Part shown: one piece after another, positions 21,713 through 31,945 of the stretch
Layout: the number at the start of each line of letters is the position of its first letter
Numbering within the stretch: position 1 is the stretch's first letter
Assembly: GCA_030323885.1 (NCBI GenBank)
Contig: CM059193.1
Span: 56,262,749 to 56,326,748 of the forward strand
From: Branchipolynoe longqiensis
Lineage: Eukaryota > Annelida > Polychaeta > Phyllodocida > Polynoidae
Direction of reading: 5' to 3'
DNA: 64,000 nt
Position numbers and translations under genes: made by a program
The notes under the pieces: generated by a model
Seen by the model: only the letters and a program-made list of their open reading frames with translations
Told to the model about the DNA's origin: nothing
Databases searched by the model: none

Positions 21713-22049
21713 TACCCATTCAGCCAATGCGTCTGACGGATTTAATAAAGCACAGAAAAGGAGATTTAGAGCCTTTGAACCAAACATTTGAATTAATTCA
21801 CCAACTTGTTTTGGATAGCTAAAAAATTGTTGTAATACAATTATATACGATTCTGCAAATAAATAATATTCTAAGCATATTATCATCTATCATTTATGTA
21901 ATGTTTCGCATGAAAAAGGAGAAAGCAGAAGCACAATACTTATGAGGCACTTTCCCCAGTCAAAAATAACACTATATACATTGCTAATACAATAAAAATA
22001 ATAAATTTTAAAATTGAAAGTATATTAAAATTACCATTAATACTGTAAA

Positions 22050-24072
22050 TAGGTATCCCAAGTGATTTTTAAAAACAGGTCTGAGCTTAATTTAATGGAT
22101 TTCATCTGTTAGGATATATTATTCTAATTTGAAAATGATACTTCATTTGTCAAAATCGCTCTAATATTAAGGAATATATCGGCGTTTTTAGGTTGTTACT
22201 TAATTGGGCCCATCGGAACCTAAAAAGATAGCATTTTTGATGGTCCCCCAAATTAAAACTAATCACCCTATCTCACATTTTTTCTGGTGATTCCATGGCC
22301 TGTATAATGATAATATAGAGATCTAGGGGTATGAGATGGTTACATTTCAAGATATGGATCTTCAAAATGCTAATAACTACAATTTCCCATAACTCACCAT
22401 TTCTCAAGTTTAGCTGTGGAGCACTTTTAGAGGTGGGCTTGTGGAAAAAATATGCAACCCAGATGGATTATTCTTATAAATTTCTCCCTGACCTATGGGT
22501 GAGTCTTGTCACCTCTATTTTTTTTCAGGACCACATACAGTTGGGAAAAGTTGATGCTCCAGAGTTCAATTTGGCAAGTGATAAAATTAGGTAAAAAATT
22601 TACAAGTTTGAGAAAGTTTTAAATGACACAGAAAATCACCCGTACAAGATAATTGCATGAAATTTTCAGGTTTTATTAGGCACAATATGTTCTTTCTATT
22701 TCCATTATATAAAATACACTTTGATATATGTGAATTATTTTAATTTTACAATGATTATGATCAAATCTGACAAAATGCCCAATTTTGAGCATGTTAAAAA
22801 TGACACAGAAAATCATCCGTACAAGATAATTGCATGAAATCTTCAGGCTTACTTATAATCAATATGCTCTTTCTATTTACAGTATATACAATATGCTTTG
22901 ACATATGTGAATTATTGTAAGTTTATAATGATTGTGATCAAATCTGGCAAAAAATGCCCAATTTTGAGCCAGTTTGAAATGGAACAGAAAAACACATGTA
23001 CAAGATAATTCCATGAAATCTGGAGACTCTATTATCCTCAATATGCTTTCTATTTACATAATAATCTATATAATAAACTTTGATAGATGTGAATTATTTT
23101 AATTTTACAATGATTTTTATACATTTCTTCAAAAGTAGCAAAAATCCTTGCACATGGCCAGGCAGGTAATAAGGACTACTACCACATAGGTATCCCAAGT
23201 GATTTTTAAAAACAGGTTTGAGCTTGATTTACTGGATTTCACTTGTTAGGATATTGAATTTGAAAGAAAATGACACTTCATTTGTCAAAATTGATCTAAT
23301 ATTAAGGAAGATATGGATGTTTTTACATTGTTACTCTATCGGTCCTGCTCAAAGCTAAAAAGATAGCAATTTTTATAGCTCCCAAAATTAAAACTAGAGC
23401 AATGAGCAGTGGAATGAGGAGGACCAGTTCTCCTGCTTAAACTACTAATGTACCCCAAAATTTAGTTTAAAAAACCAAAACAATTTTTAGTCATTAAATG
23501 GCCGTGTGCATGAGCGCCATAGGTTCGCATGAGCGCTGGCAATTATGATTGGACAGGAAATTAAATTCTCTTTAATTCAACACCAACTTTTAAAATTATA
23601 TTTTCAGTAGAAAATAGTACTTCAAATGGATTTTTTTTGTAACTTCAAATTTCAATCAATATTTTTTGCATTTTCTCTAAAATTAAAACATATACAGTTT
23701 TATATGAACGGAAAGCGAGAAATCTCACCTATCTAGGGGTATTAGTGCCTTTTTCCTGGTTACTTTGATCAACAAATGGTGTTCAATTCTACTAGGGATA
23801 GCATGACACATCTCCACTGGGAATTACCATGGTTTGAGAGTGAAAACTGGGAGTTGGTAGTAGTTTTTATTTAGCTATATCAGGCTTATTTATTTGAATA
23901 ATAAAATGAGTCCAAAACCAGGTTAAAGGTAAGAGAACAAAGGTTGTTTCTGCTGTCATAAATTTGTAAGAACCCTTTGTGGTTTGTTTTGCCATGGTGT
24001 TGAAGTGGAGCATTTAAAAAAAACAGAAATTGGCATTTTCAACAAGTAATCAGCATGTGTTTGGGGTAGCTA
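22050..24072 (-). mobile_element. TAGGTA composite transposon, copy B (7-bp TSD CTGTAAA)
   Basis: The termini are TAGGTATCCCAAGTG at 22050 and, reversed from 24072, TAGCTACCCCAAACAC. The flanks are identical 7-bp direct repeats, CTGTAAA, at 22043-22049 and 24073-24079, so both ends are exact. Read in reverse it has two units: unit 1 (24072-23187), with its own TAGGTA-type end at 23187, a linker of about 21 bp, and unit 2 down to 22050. Unit 2 holds a tandem repeat and no ORF. Copy A (25436-27900) has the same two-unit order in the opposite orientation, so the composite is what moved. Confidence 0.85.
22618..23130. repeat. Tandem repeat of about 178 bp inside copy B
   Basis: Just under three units start near 22618, 22797 and 22975, with GACACAGAAAATCA.CCGTAC, AAGATAATTGCATGAAAT and TACAATGATTATGATCAAAT. 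The corresponding part of copy A (27060-27340) keeps the words GTATCTGATAAAGATGAATA and GAAAATTTCATCCAATTCCA but is less regular. Confidence 0.6.
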
Positions 24073-24175
24073 CTGTAAATGACATTTCATTGTTTATATC
24101 CTAGACAACTATGTATTTTCACTCTGGTAAAGCTTTTATTTTTATACATTTTTTGAAACATATATGGGTCATTCT

Positions 24176-24941
24176 CGGAAACTGTGTACCACCTGAGGTA
24201 GTCTACTTGAAATGCATATTTCAAACCCATTATTGGAGTGTCAATATTTAGATTTCATCATTTAGCCCAATAATGTCTTCATTAAGTTGAAGACATTTAT
24301 ATATATTTTTTTTAATTAATGAAATAGTTAACCTTTTTTGGAGTCATTAACATCGTAACATTTCATTTCCACTTGCAAGTACTATGAAACTCGGTATCAA
24401 ACACTGAGTACAGATACAGTAGAGGAACTATTTTCACCATTTGACACCCTATGCATGGACGCAGTTATGGTATAACAAAAGATAAATCATGAAATTGCCC
24501 CATAACATTGAAATTTGAGCCAAACATTTGTGTAAAATTGTTGATTCCACTTGGACTGTTACCGTGCTAATATTTTTCTGCTTTTCCCTTTAATCATCAC
24601 AAATAAGACAAAACCATAGCAATGAGGTTTCAAATCATTATTACTACTGTTTATAGAGCAAGTGGCATGTGAAATCTCCTAAAAATGTCAAGCTTTGCAC
24701 AGAAAATATTTGATTTTGGAGTCAGATTGGTTTCCATGCTATACTGCTATTTATTGGGTGTGAGCATCATTTGACCTAATTAAAAAGTCAGAATATGTTT
24801 ATTTTCAATTATTCAGATGCAAAAGGACATACACATTGAGGAAGCTTGTATATATATAGGACTTTCACAGCATTTTGATTTTGTGGTACTGATGTTACAG
24901 TACTATTGCCAGTATTGGTACACAACTTCTGAGAACGACCC
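24176..24941. mobile_element. GGGTCATTCTC-type MITE between transposon copies B and A
   Basis: The left GGGTCATTCTCGGAAACTGT and reversed right GGGTCGTTCTCAGAAGTTGT are inverted repeats beside TATA-rich flanks. It shares the inner CCTGAGGTAGTCTACTTGAA with the copy at 35298. Non-coding. Confidence 0.7.
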
Positions 24942-25377
24942 ATACTTATAGCATATATGTTCTTTGAACATTGATTTAATATTATTATCGAGTGAATTAC
25001 ATATTCTATATGTATAAATATATATTGACAGTTTAACTCAAGTTGGTGGATATTCATTGAACATCCTACACCTAATACAAGTCAGGTAGAATCAAAGTTA
25101 CTCAATTTAGTATTAATTTAGCAGTAAACCGAAACGTAGTGTCTACGTGTACGTGCCCGTATTCGTAGCCTCGAGGTCTACGCGTATGTGCGTGCGATGA
25201 GCGCACATCTATCTCGTGAGGCATAAACATGGACAGGCAGGATGCAATACAATAACATAATGAATATGTTTAGAACAAGAATTACTTATGGCCAATCAAT
25301 GGTGATGCACATCAGCCTGTAAAGTGACTGAAATTGTATGTTTCTTAGGCTTAGCTCAAAATGCTTAATTATGGAGT
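24942..25377. other. AT-rich DNA with a short satellite relic
   Basis: At about 25130-25215 the words GTCTACGTGTACGTG, CGTATTCGTAG and GAGGTCTACGCGTA are an inverted relic of the satellite at 28130-28648. No gene is seen. Confidence 0.5.
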
Positions 25378-25435
25378 GGCGAGTCCCGGTCAAGTCAAAC
25401 CAATGACTTTAAAATTGATACTTGTCGCTTCCTAG
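25378..25435 (+). repeat. SINE left part, split by transposon copy A
   Basis: GTCAAACCAATGACTTTAAA then TTGATACTTGTCGCTTCCTAG is interrupted at 25435 and resumes at 27901. The tRNA-like head is mostly missing. Confidence 0.75.
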
Positions 25436-27900
25436 TAGGTACCCCAAACCCAGGCTGATTACTTGTTGAATATGCCAAATTCTGTCAAAAAATGCTCCAC
25501 TTCAACACCTTGGCAAAACAAACCACAAAGGATTTTTACAAATGTATTACAGCAGAAACAACCTTTGTTCTCTTACCTTTAACCTGGTCTTGGATTCATT
25601 TTATTATTCAAATAAATAAGCCTGATATAGCTAAATACAAACTACCACCAACTCCCATTTTTCACTCTCAAACCATGTAAATTCCCAGGTGGAGATGTGT
25701 CATGGTATCCCTAGTAGAATTAGCTAGTGTACATCCAATTTGTGCAACAACGCCATTTGTTGATCAAAGTACCCAGGAAAAAGGTACTAATACCCCCAGA
25801 TAGGTGAGATTCCGAGCTTTCCATTCATATAAAACTGTATATGTTTTAATTTTAGAGAAAATGCCAAAAAATTGATTGAAATTTGAAGTTACAAAAATTT
25901 CCACTTTAAGTGCTATTTTCTCCTGTCCAATCATAATGATCAGCGCTCATGCGAACCTATGGCGCTCATGCGCACGGCGATTTAATGACTAAAAACGGGG
26001 GGTATTTTTTAATTTAAAAAAAAAAATTTGTTTTGGGGTACATTAGTAGTTTAAGCAGGAGAACTGGTCTTCCTCATTTCCACTGCTCATTTCCCTAGTT
26101 TTAATTTTGGGAGCTATAATTTTTCTTTTTAGCTTTTTAGCTTTGAGCAGGACCGATAGAGTAATAACCTAAAAACGTCCATATCTTCCTTAATATTGGA
26201 TCAATTTTGACAAATGAAATGTCATTTTCTTTCAAATTCAATATCCTAACAAGTGAAATCCATTAAATCTAGCTCAAACCTGTTTTTTTAAATCACTTGG
26301 GATACCTATATGGTAGTAGTACTTATTACTAGGTACCCCAACTGCATGCAGATAACCTGTTGAAAATGGCTGAATCTTGGGGAAAAAATGGTTCACTTCA
26401 ACTCCCTGGTAAAAAAGATCTAGAAGAGGTTTTACAAATTCATGACAGCAGAAATAAAAGATGTTCTGAATGTTTTGTCTGGTGTATGATTGAAGAAAGA
26501 CATGAAAGCAATTCTCCATGCTGAATTGGGCTACTGCACTAAGGTACTTGGCCACAAGGATCCAAGATTAGTTGTTGGTTCCAAAACAATAGACAAATTG
26601 AAAGATGATTTCATGTGTTTTTTGTCTGAGAAGTCAGGTCTGCCTGTGCCCACTCATCTAATAGAACCTACTCCTAACTCAAGCTCCACCTCTCGCCCAA
26701 ATAAAAGAAAAAGGCTCAAAAGTGACAGTGATTCTGGTGAATCAAATAGTGTCAGTGAAAAAAGTGAGGGAATAAATCTAGATGATGTCTGCTCGAACAA
26801 CATGGAATGGGTGGGTGATTCTGATGCAGAGAGCAACACTGAAGTTGACATAAATTTCAAATTTTCAAACCAAGGTGTGTGGGTTGCTGTGGCTTATGAT
26901 GAAGAATTCTTCATAGGTAAGGTGATTGAAGTCAAGAGTGAGATGTCAGAGGCATTGGTGCGGAACCCACAGGAGATATAAAATTATTTTGCAAAATTCG
27001 TAAAATACAAAAACCTAAATAGTGTTAGTAAAACACTTAAAAGGGGGCACTAATCAACTAAACTGATAAAGAAGAAGGATACATGAAAGTTTCATGCAAT
27101 TCTGTTGAAGGGTTTTTTTCCTGCGATTTTTCACTCAACATTTTTCATGATTTTGGTAAAATGTGCATTCTTTCTCCTCACTTATAAAATATTTAACTGT
27201 TTTGTAATGTATGTTGTTATGGATGTATTGAAGTATCTGATAAAGATGAATAGCACCTGAAAATTTCATCCAATTCCATTGTACAGTTTTTGTTCTGTGA
27301 TTTTTCAAACTTTTCCAAAAAGCCAGATTTTTCACCAAATTTTATCACCTGCCAAAACTGGCTCTCGGGTGTTTTCAGTCTATTTATTTTAATTGTTCCC
27401 CATGGTTTGGGGCCTTGAAAAAAAATAGAGTTACTAGCACTACCCCATAGGCCCGGGATAATTAAAAAAGAATCAATTTGGGTGGCAATTTTTACCACCA
27501 GCGCACTCGAAAAAGTGCTCTGGGGCCTAATTTCACAAATGGTGAATTCAAGGAAAATGCTATTTTTACCAAGTTTGAAGGTCTATATTTTTTAAACTAG
27601 CAACCCCATGCCCCTGTAACTGTATATACACTGTGTACAGACCAGGGACTCTTAGCCTCTGCCTTGTGAAGCAAGCTGGGTGATCCCTTTAAATTTTGGA
27701 GACCATCAAAAATGCTATCTTTTAGACTTTGCAGGGTGACCGATTTCAAGTAGCGTTAGTAAGATTTAAAAAGGCTGTATTTGCCTTAATACTTGACCGA
27801 TTTTGACAAATGAAGTATCATTGTGTTTCGAATATTGCGAACAGATGGAATCATTTATATCAAACTCCAAACACATACAAAATTTCACTTGGGATACCTA
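25436..27900 (+). mobile_element. TAGGTA composite transposon, copy A (7-bp TSD TTCCTAG)
   Basis: The termini are TAGGTACCCCAAACC at 25436 and, reversed from 27900, TAGGTATCCCAAGTGA. The exact 7-bp duplication TTCCTAG lies at 25429-25435 and 27901-27907 and comes from the interrupted SINE, whose two halves line up across the gap. Unit 1 (25436-26308) is an inverted near-copy of 23187-24072. A 21-bp linker (26309-26329) follows, then unit 2 (26330-27900), which starts again with TAGGTACCCC. Unit 2 is about 450 bp longer than in copy B, and the extra part holds the ORF at 26490-26981. The outer 600-700 bp of units 2 in A and B are similar throughout. Among known superfamilies, 7-bp duplications are uncommon (reported for some P and Dada elements), so I leave it unassigned. 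Confidence 0.85.
26490..26981 (+). CDS. Hypothetical ORF in transposon copy A (163 residues)
   Basis: I do not recognise the family with certainty. The N-terminal 60 residues look globular (YCTKVLGHKDPRLVVGSKTI, then KLKDDFMCFLSEKSG). Residues about 65-125 are Ser/Asp/Glu-rich with a basic cluster RPNKRKRLK resembling a nuclear localisation signal. The C-terminus GVWVAVAYDEEFFIGKVIEV has the W-V-x-Y...G-V spacing of an SH3-like (Tudor/PWWP-type) barrel, which is a guess from pattern. The ATG at 26490 is the first in frame. It is absent from copy B, so copy A may have kept an exon of an autonomous relative or captured host sequence. The frame stops at 26981, so this is probably one exon or a truncated fragment. 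Confidence 0.45.
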   Translation: MKKDMKAILHAELGYCTKVLGHKDPRLVVGSKTIDKLKDDFMCFLSEKSGLPVPTHLIEPTPNSSSTSRPNKRKRLKSDSDSGESNSVSEKSEGINLDDVCSNNMEWVGDSDAESNTEVDINFKFSNQGVWVAVAYDEEFFIGKVIEVKSEMSEALVRNPQEI

Positions 27901-27907
27901 TTCCTAG

Positions 27908-28125
27908 CCAGGCGCTCGGCATTATTAGGATAGGGCAAGGACTGGTGTGCTCAGTGTCAGGATAATGTGACTGAGTGGGATACCAGGTCATGGTGCCGGC
28001 GGCCTGGTTTCCCAGTGGGACAGCACTATAAAGTCGCCATGAGTACGCACTGTCACAAGTCGGTACCCGTCCTGATATGACCTTAGATGCTGCTAGGACG
28101 TAAAACAACAACAAACAAACAACAA
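27908..28125 (+). repeat. SINE right part, split by transposon copy A
   Basis: It continues the SINE from 25435 after the duplicated TTCCTAG: CCAGGCGCTCGGCATTATTA, core CCCAGTGGGACAGCACTATA, tail CTTAGATGCTGCTAGGACG and an AAC-rich end. Confidence 0.8.
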
Positions 28126-28129
28126 ACTA

Positions 28130-28648
28130 TGTCTTATACGAATACGGTCACGTACGCGTAGACACTGCTAAAGATATGTGAGGAACGACGGCTCATGCGC
28201 CTAGACTTGGAGTCTAAGAATAGTCACGTACACATAGCTACTGCTAAAGATACGCGAGGAACGACGGTGCATGCGCATGCACGCCTAGACTTGGAGTCTA
28301 CGAATACGGTCACGTACGCGTAGCCACTGCTAAAGACACGTGAGGAACGACGGCGCATGCACGCATATGCCTAGACTTCGAGTCTACGAATATGGTCACA
28401 TACACGTAGACAATGCTAAAGATACGTGAGGAACGGCAAATCATGCGCGCATACGCCTAGACTTCGAGTCTATGAATACAGTCATGACTCACATACGCGT
28501 AGACAATGCTAAGATATGTGAGGAACGACAGCGCATGCACGCGTACGCCTAGACTTCGAGTCTACGAATACAGTCACGTAACGTAGATACTGCTAAAGAT
28601 ATGTGAGGAACGACGGCGCATGCCTAGACTTCGAGTCTATGAATACAG
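28130..28648. repeat. CpG-rich minisatellite, units of about 70-92 bp
   Basis: About six units contain TACGAATACGGTCACGTACG, CGTAG.CACTGCTAAAGATA, GTGAGGAACGACGG and CTAGACTTCGAGTC. Units start near 28137, 28208, 28300, 28384, 28471 and 28561. The array is interrupted at 28648 by the transposon at 28649-32238 and a last piece resumes at 32239. Confidence 0.8.
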
Positions 28649-29074
28649 TAGGTAGGTGGGTCAAACTCGCCGATCACCATCATAGCGGGCGTCATTTTCC
28701 TGTGACGCCGATCTCGATTTTCTATTGGTCGATCCAATTACAACGCTCCAAATAAATGCCTCCTGATTGGCTAGAAATATGTTTTTGCATATGTAATGAG
28801 GATGAAGTCATAGATGACCTAGTAAGCTATTGCCTCGTGTTATTTTTTTTCTGAATGACAGTATATTTCTGTTACTGGAAGAATTTCCCCCAACTGAAGA
28901 GATTTTGTGCAGTAATCATTATCAAAAATCTATATCAAAGCAGGTATGTTCCCTAATTATAACACATATTTCCCATTCTATATGTATTTATTGATGTATC
29001 TGTGAAATACCATGAGGAAATTTGCAAGAGAAATGTAGTAACGAGCTCAAGGAAAGTTTTTTCTAGCGACTCAA

Positions 29075-29425
29075 GAAATACAAAAAAATAAGATGGCGTC
29101 CAAGATGAACGCCATTACCTATAAATGACCATAACTCCCTACCTATTCACCCTAGGAAGGTGATTTTGTCTCTACACCTATGTTTTAGGGGTCAAGCTAT
29201 CCATTAGAACTAAGTATTATGTTAATATCGTATTACATAATGGTAATTTCCTAGATGGCTGCCATAACACTAAAACTGGCACATCTCGTTAACTATTTAC
29301 TCCAAATTAGTCGTGAAGGTGTCTATCACTGGGTATTTTGGAGACACATCTATCTGTATCAGATCAAAGTTCATATACTGATGATGTCATCTAGAAATCC
29401 AAGATGGCTGCCAGTTTTCGAAAGT
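29075..29425 (+). repeat. Left subterminal inverted arm of transposon C
   Basis: It pairs with 31598-31945. Shared stretches include GTAATTTCCTAGATGGCTGCC, TTCATATACTGATGATGTCA and TCCAAGATGGCTGCCAGTTT. It contains three AAGATGGC/TAGATGGC words resembling the YY1 core. The apparent N-terminus of the downstream ORF reads into this arm. Confidence 0.8.
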
Positions 29426-31361
29426 CGGTTACCGCAGGGACTTTATGAAACCATCACGAAGAATGTTGTTACTATGGATCATCCAAGGAAGCATGTGAAG
29501 GTCGGAGCTGTGCAAGTATTTGATACCAATTTGATTTACTCAAGGGTGATTGGCCTACAGGCTAGTGGGCGGGACATTGACATTAAGGATGTGCTTGGTC
29601 ATGAACTTGCACCAGTTCCAACGTCCATGTTTGATGATACTGGAGATATTCGGATTGCGAAATCGAAATCTACCTTTAAGAAAATTCTCCAAGTTGAGGT
29701 GTCTGCTGGAGTTGCTGGTGGTGCAAATGTTAGTGTGCTCGATGGCTCAGCAATACTCTGGGTAGTTCCTTGGCCTGATGATGGGGGGTCTGTCAAGGAC
29801 TATATAGCAAACTTCAAATATGCCACAGGAAAAAGGTTATGGGTCGAGGACGTGTATCTGATATTTGACAGATCCTATGATTACAGCACAAAGAGTGTTA
29901 CCAGAGGATCTAGGGCAACTGGTGTCAGTAGGGTTCATCATTTGCAAGTAAACAGTAAACTTCCAGCGCAGACGATTCTACTAGCCTCTTCCAAAAACAA
30001 GAAGCAACTGATAGTTGATGATCTAGTTCAGGATAAGAAGTTTCACGAGGAGAACACACGACATCACAAGTTAGTGGTAACAGGAGCAGATCTGGTGCCA
30101 ATCGAAATCAGTGAAGGTGGAGCTGTCATCTCACGGGCAGATCTGGCAACTTCACACGAAGAAGCAGATAACGTCATTGTCCAACAGGTCTTGAGTTGTG
30201 CCGTGGAAAACGCAGAAAGCAAAATCACTGTTGTTGCCGAGGACACTGACATCTTTGTACTGTTGCTGCATGATCATCAGATGGCAAATCTCAAGAATGT
30301 TGTATTGATGGAGTCCCCCATCAAAGGAAGGACGGTGGTTGATATAGGCAAAACTGTGCGGAAGCATTCTGAGATAGTCGAAGGAATACTCCCAGCCCAT
30401 GCACTTTCTGGCTGCGACACCGTTGCCTCCCTATTTTGGAATTGGAAAGGCCACTACTCAAAACACTTTGATCGGGGCACTCACTTAACATGTTGGGTGC
30501 ACCAGGGCATTCTATGGAATCTGTTATTCAACAGGCTACCTCCTTCATTTCCGCGTGCTATGGACAAACAAACTGTAGTACAATGTCAGAGACAAGGGTA
30601 AAGGTATGGCTGTCAAAAACAGGCAAAGGGTCATCAACACCAAAGTTGTGTACCTTGCCACCAACAACTGAGGCATTCAAGGAAAATGTTAAAAGAGCTC
30701 ACCATCAGGCTTTGGTATGGCAGTCATTGGAAGCGCAGAATCCACCCGAGTTGGACTCAACGGAATATGGTTGGGTAAAGCCATTGTCACACCTCACTGT
30801 ACTGAGCACTGGAGACCACCGGACAAAGAATTGTCTAGTCCGGTGCTTTCCGGTGACAAAATGTATCGAAATAGAGCAGAATTGGGTCAATTGCTGCCGG
30901 GCGACCAGACAAGTACCATACATGTACCGAACGAGAACCGGACATGTACCGGACAAAACAGACAAACCGGACACCAACGGATGGGTACCGGACATGTACG
31001 GATGGGTACCAGGGATACCAGATACGTCAGTCTGGCGGTGTCCGGTAGAAGTTTTGTGCATGTTCAAAACTTGTACCGGACACCGCTGGATGGGTACTGG
31101 ACATCACCGTACAGTGTCCGGTTCTCCAGTCCGGTAAGGTGTGACAGGGCCTTAAAGGATGACCAAAACAAGTCCCTTCAACCAGTCACCCTCCCTGATG
31201 AAGTCGAACTAGCCCCAGAGATGGTACTGCGTCTAATAAAATGTGGATGCCACAGTACTACTCCATGCAGTTCACATGCTTGTAGTTGCAACTCTGCAAA
31301 CATGGAATGCACAATATGTTGTGCCTGCTATAATCAGGGTTGCTGTAACCCGACATCATAG
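29255..31361 (+). pseudogene. FEN1/XPG-like nuclease ORF of transposon C, broken
   Basis: A long frame (29255-30601) carries the acidic motifs of the FEN/XPG nuclease fold in order: SHEEADNVIVQQ (about 30159-30194), VVAEDTDIFVLLL (about 30231-30270) and LSGCDTV (about 30403-30423). The helix-hairpin-helix word FGIGKATT then appears in the next frame at 30435-30458, showing a frameshift near 30425-30432. A second shift near 30480 moves coding into the frame of MLGAPGHSMESVIQQ. A MITE (30779-31154) interrupts the ORF. After it comes a Cys-rich tail (KCGCHSTTPCSSHACSCNS, then CCACYNQGCC) and a stop near 31361. In FEN enzymes these acidic residues bind metal for 5'-flap or exonuclease cutting. 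I recall similar LPAHALSGCDT proteins being frequent in invertebrate genomes. The first 60 or so residues overlap the inverted arm and may not be the true start. No DDE transposase is visible. Confidence 0.6.
30779..31154. mobile_element. MITE inserted in the nuclease ORF (TSD TAA)
   Basis: The ends AGCCATTGTCACACC and (reversed) AGGCCCTGTCACACC are flanked by TAA at 30776-30778 and 31155-31157. It is packed with the words ACCGGACA, TACCGGACATGTA and TGGGTACC. Together with its TAA duplicate it adds 379 bp, which disrupts the frame. A 3-bp TAA/TTA duplication suggests PIF/Harbinger-type mobilisation. Relatives: 47781-48419, 51020-51274, 53726-54200 and 56106-56415. Confidence 0.8.
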
Positions 31362-31597
31362 TTGATTGCATGTCTCTGCGATGCACATGGGCAACACAAT
31401 GTACAAGAGTGTAAATTATTTGGTGAAGTGGTAGCCATCCTTAAATATGAATTGTATAATATGCTTTTGGTAGTCTGTGTAAGAATTCAGATTTAAAATT
31501 AAAGAACATTTGTTATAATATAACACCTGTGGTCGTTTACCTTTTCATATTTTTCCCAAGATTGAATAGTACAGAAGATATTCCAGGTCTTGCGTAA

Positions 31598-31945
31598 ACT
31601 GGCAGCCATCTTGGATTTCTAAATGACATCATCAGTATATGAACTTTGATCTGATACAGATAGATGTGTCTCCAAAATACCCAGTGATAGACACCGTAAC
31701 GACTAATCTGGAGTCAAAAGTTAAGGAGATATGCCAGTTTTAGTGTTACGGTGGCCATCTTGGCAGCCATCTAGGAAATTACCATTATGTAATACAATAT
31801 TAACATAATACTTAGTTCTAATGGATAGCTTGACCCATAAAACCTAGGTATAGAGACACAAATCACTGTCCTATGATGAACAAGTAGGGAGTTATGGTCA
31901 TTTATAGGTAATGGCGGCCATCTTGAATTTCTCAAATTGCTCAAG
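31598..31945 (-). repeat. Right subterminal inverted arm of transposon C
   Basis: Reverse partner of 29075-29425. It includes GGCAGCCATCTTGGATTTCT, CATCATCAGTATATGAACTT and GGAAATTACCATTATGTAAT, and three further YY1-like words (near 31608, 31750 and 31915). Confidence 0.8.

Noticed and set aside
29255..29430. Start of the nuclease protein at MAAITLKLAHL
   Set aside because: This part is the inverted arm mirrored at 31598-31945, so it is probably non-coding; the true start is probably downstream or in another exon.
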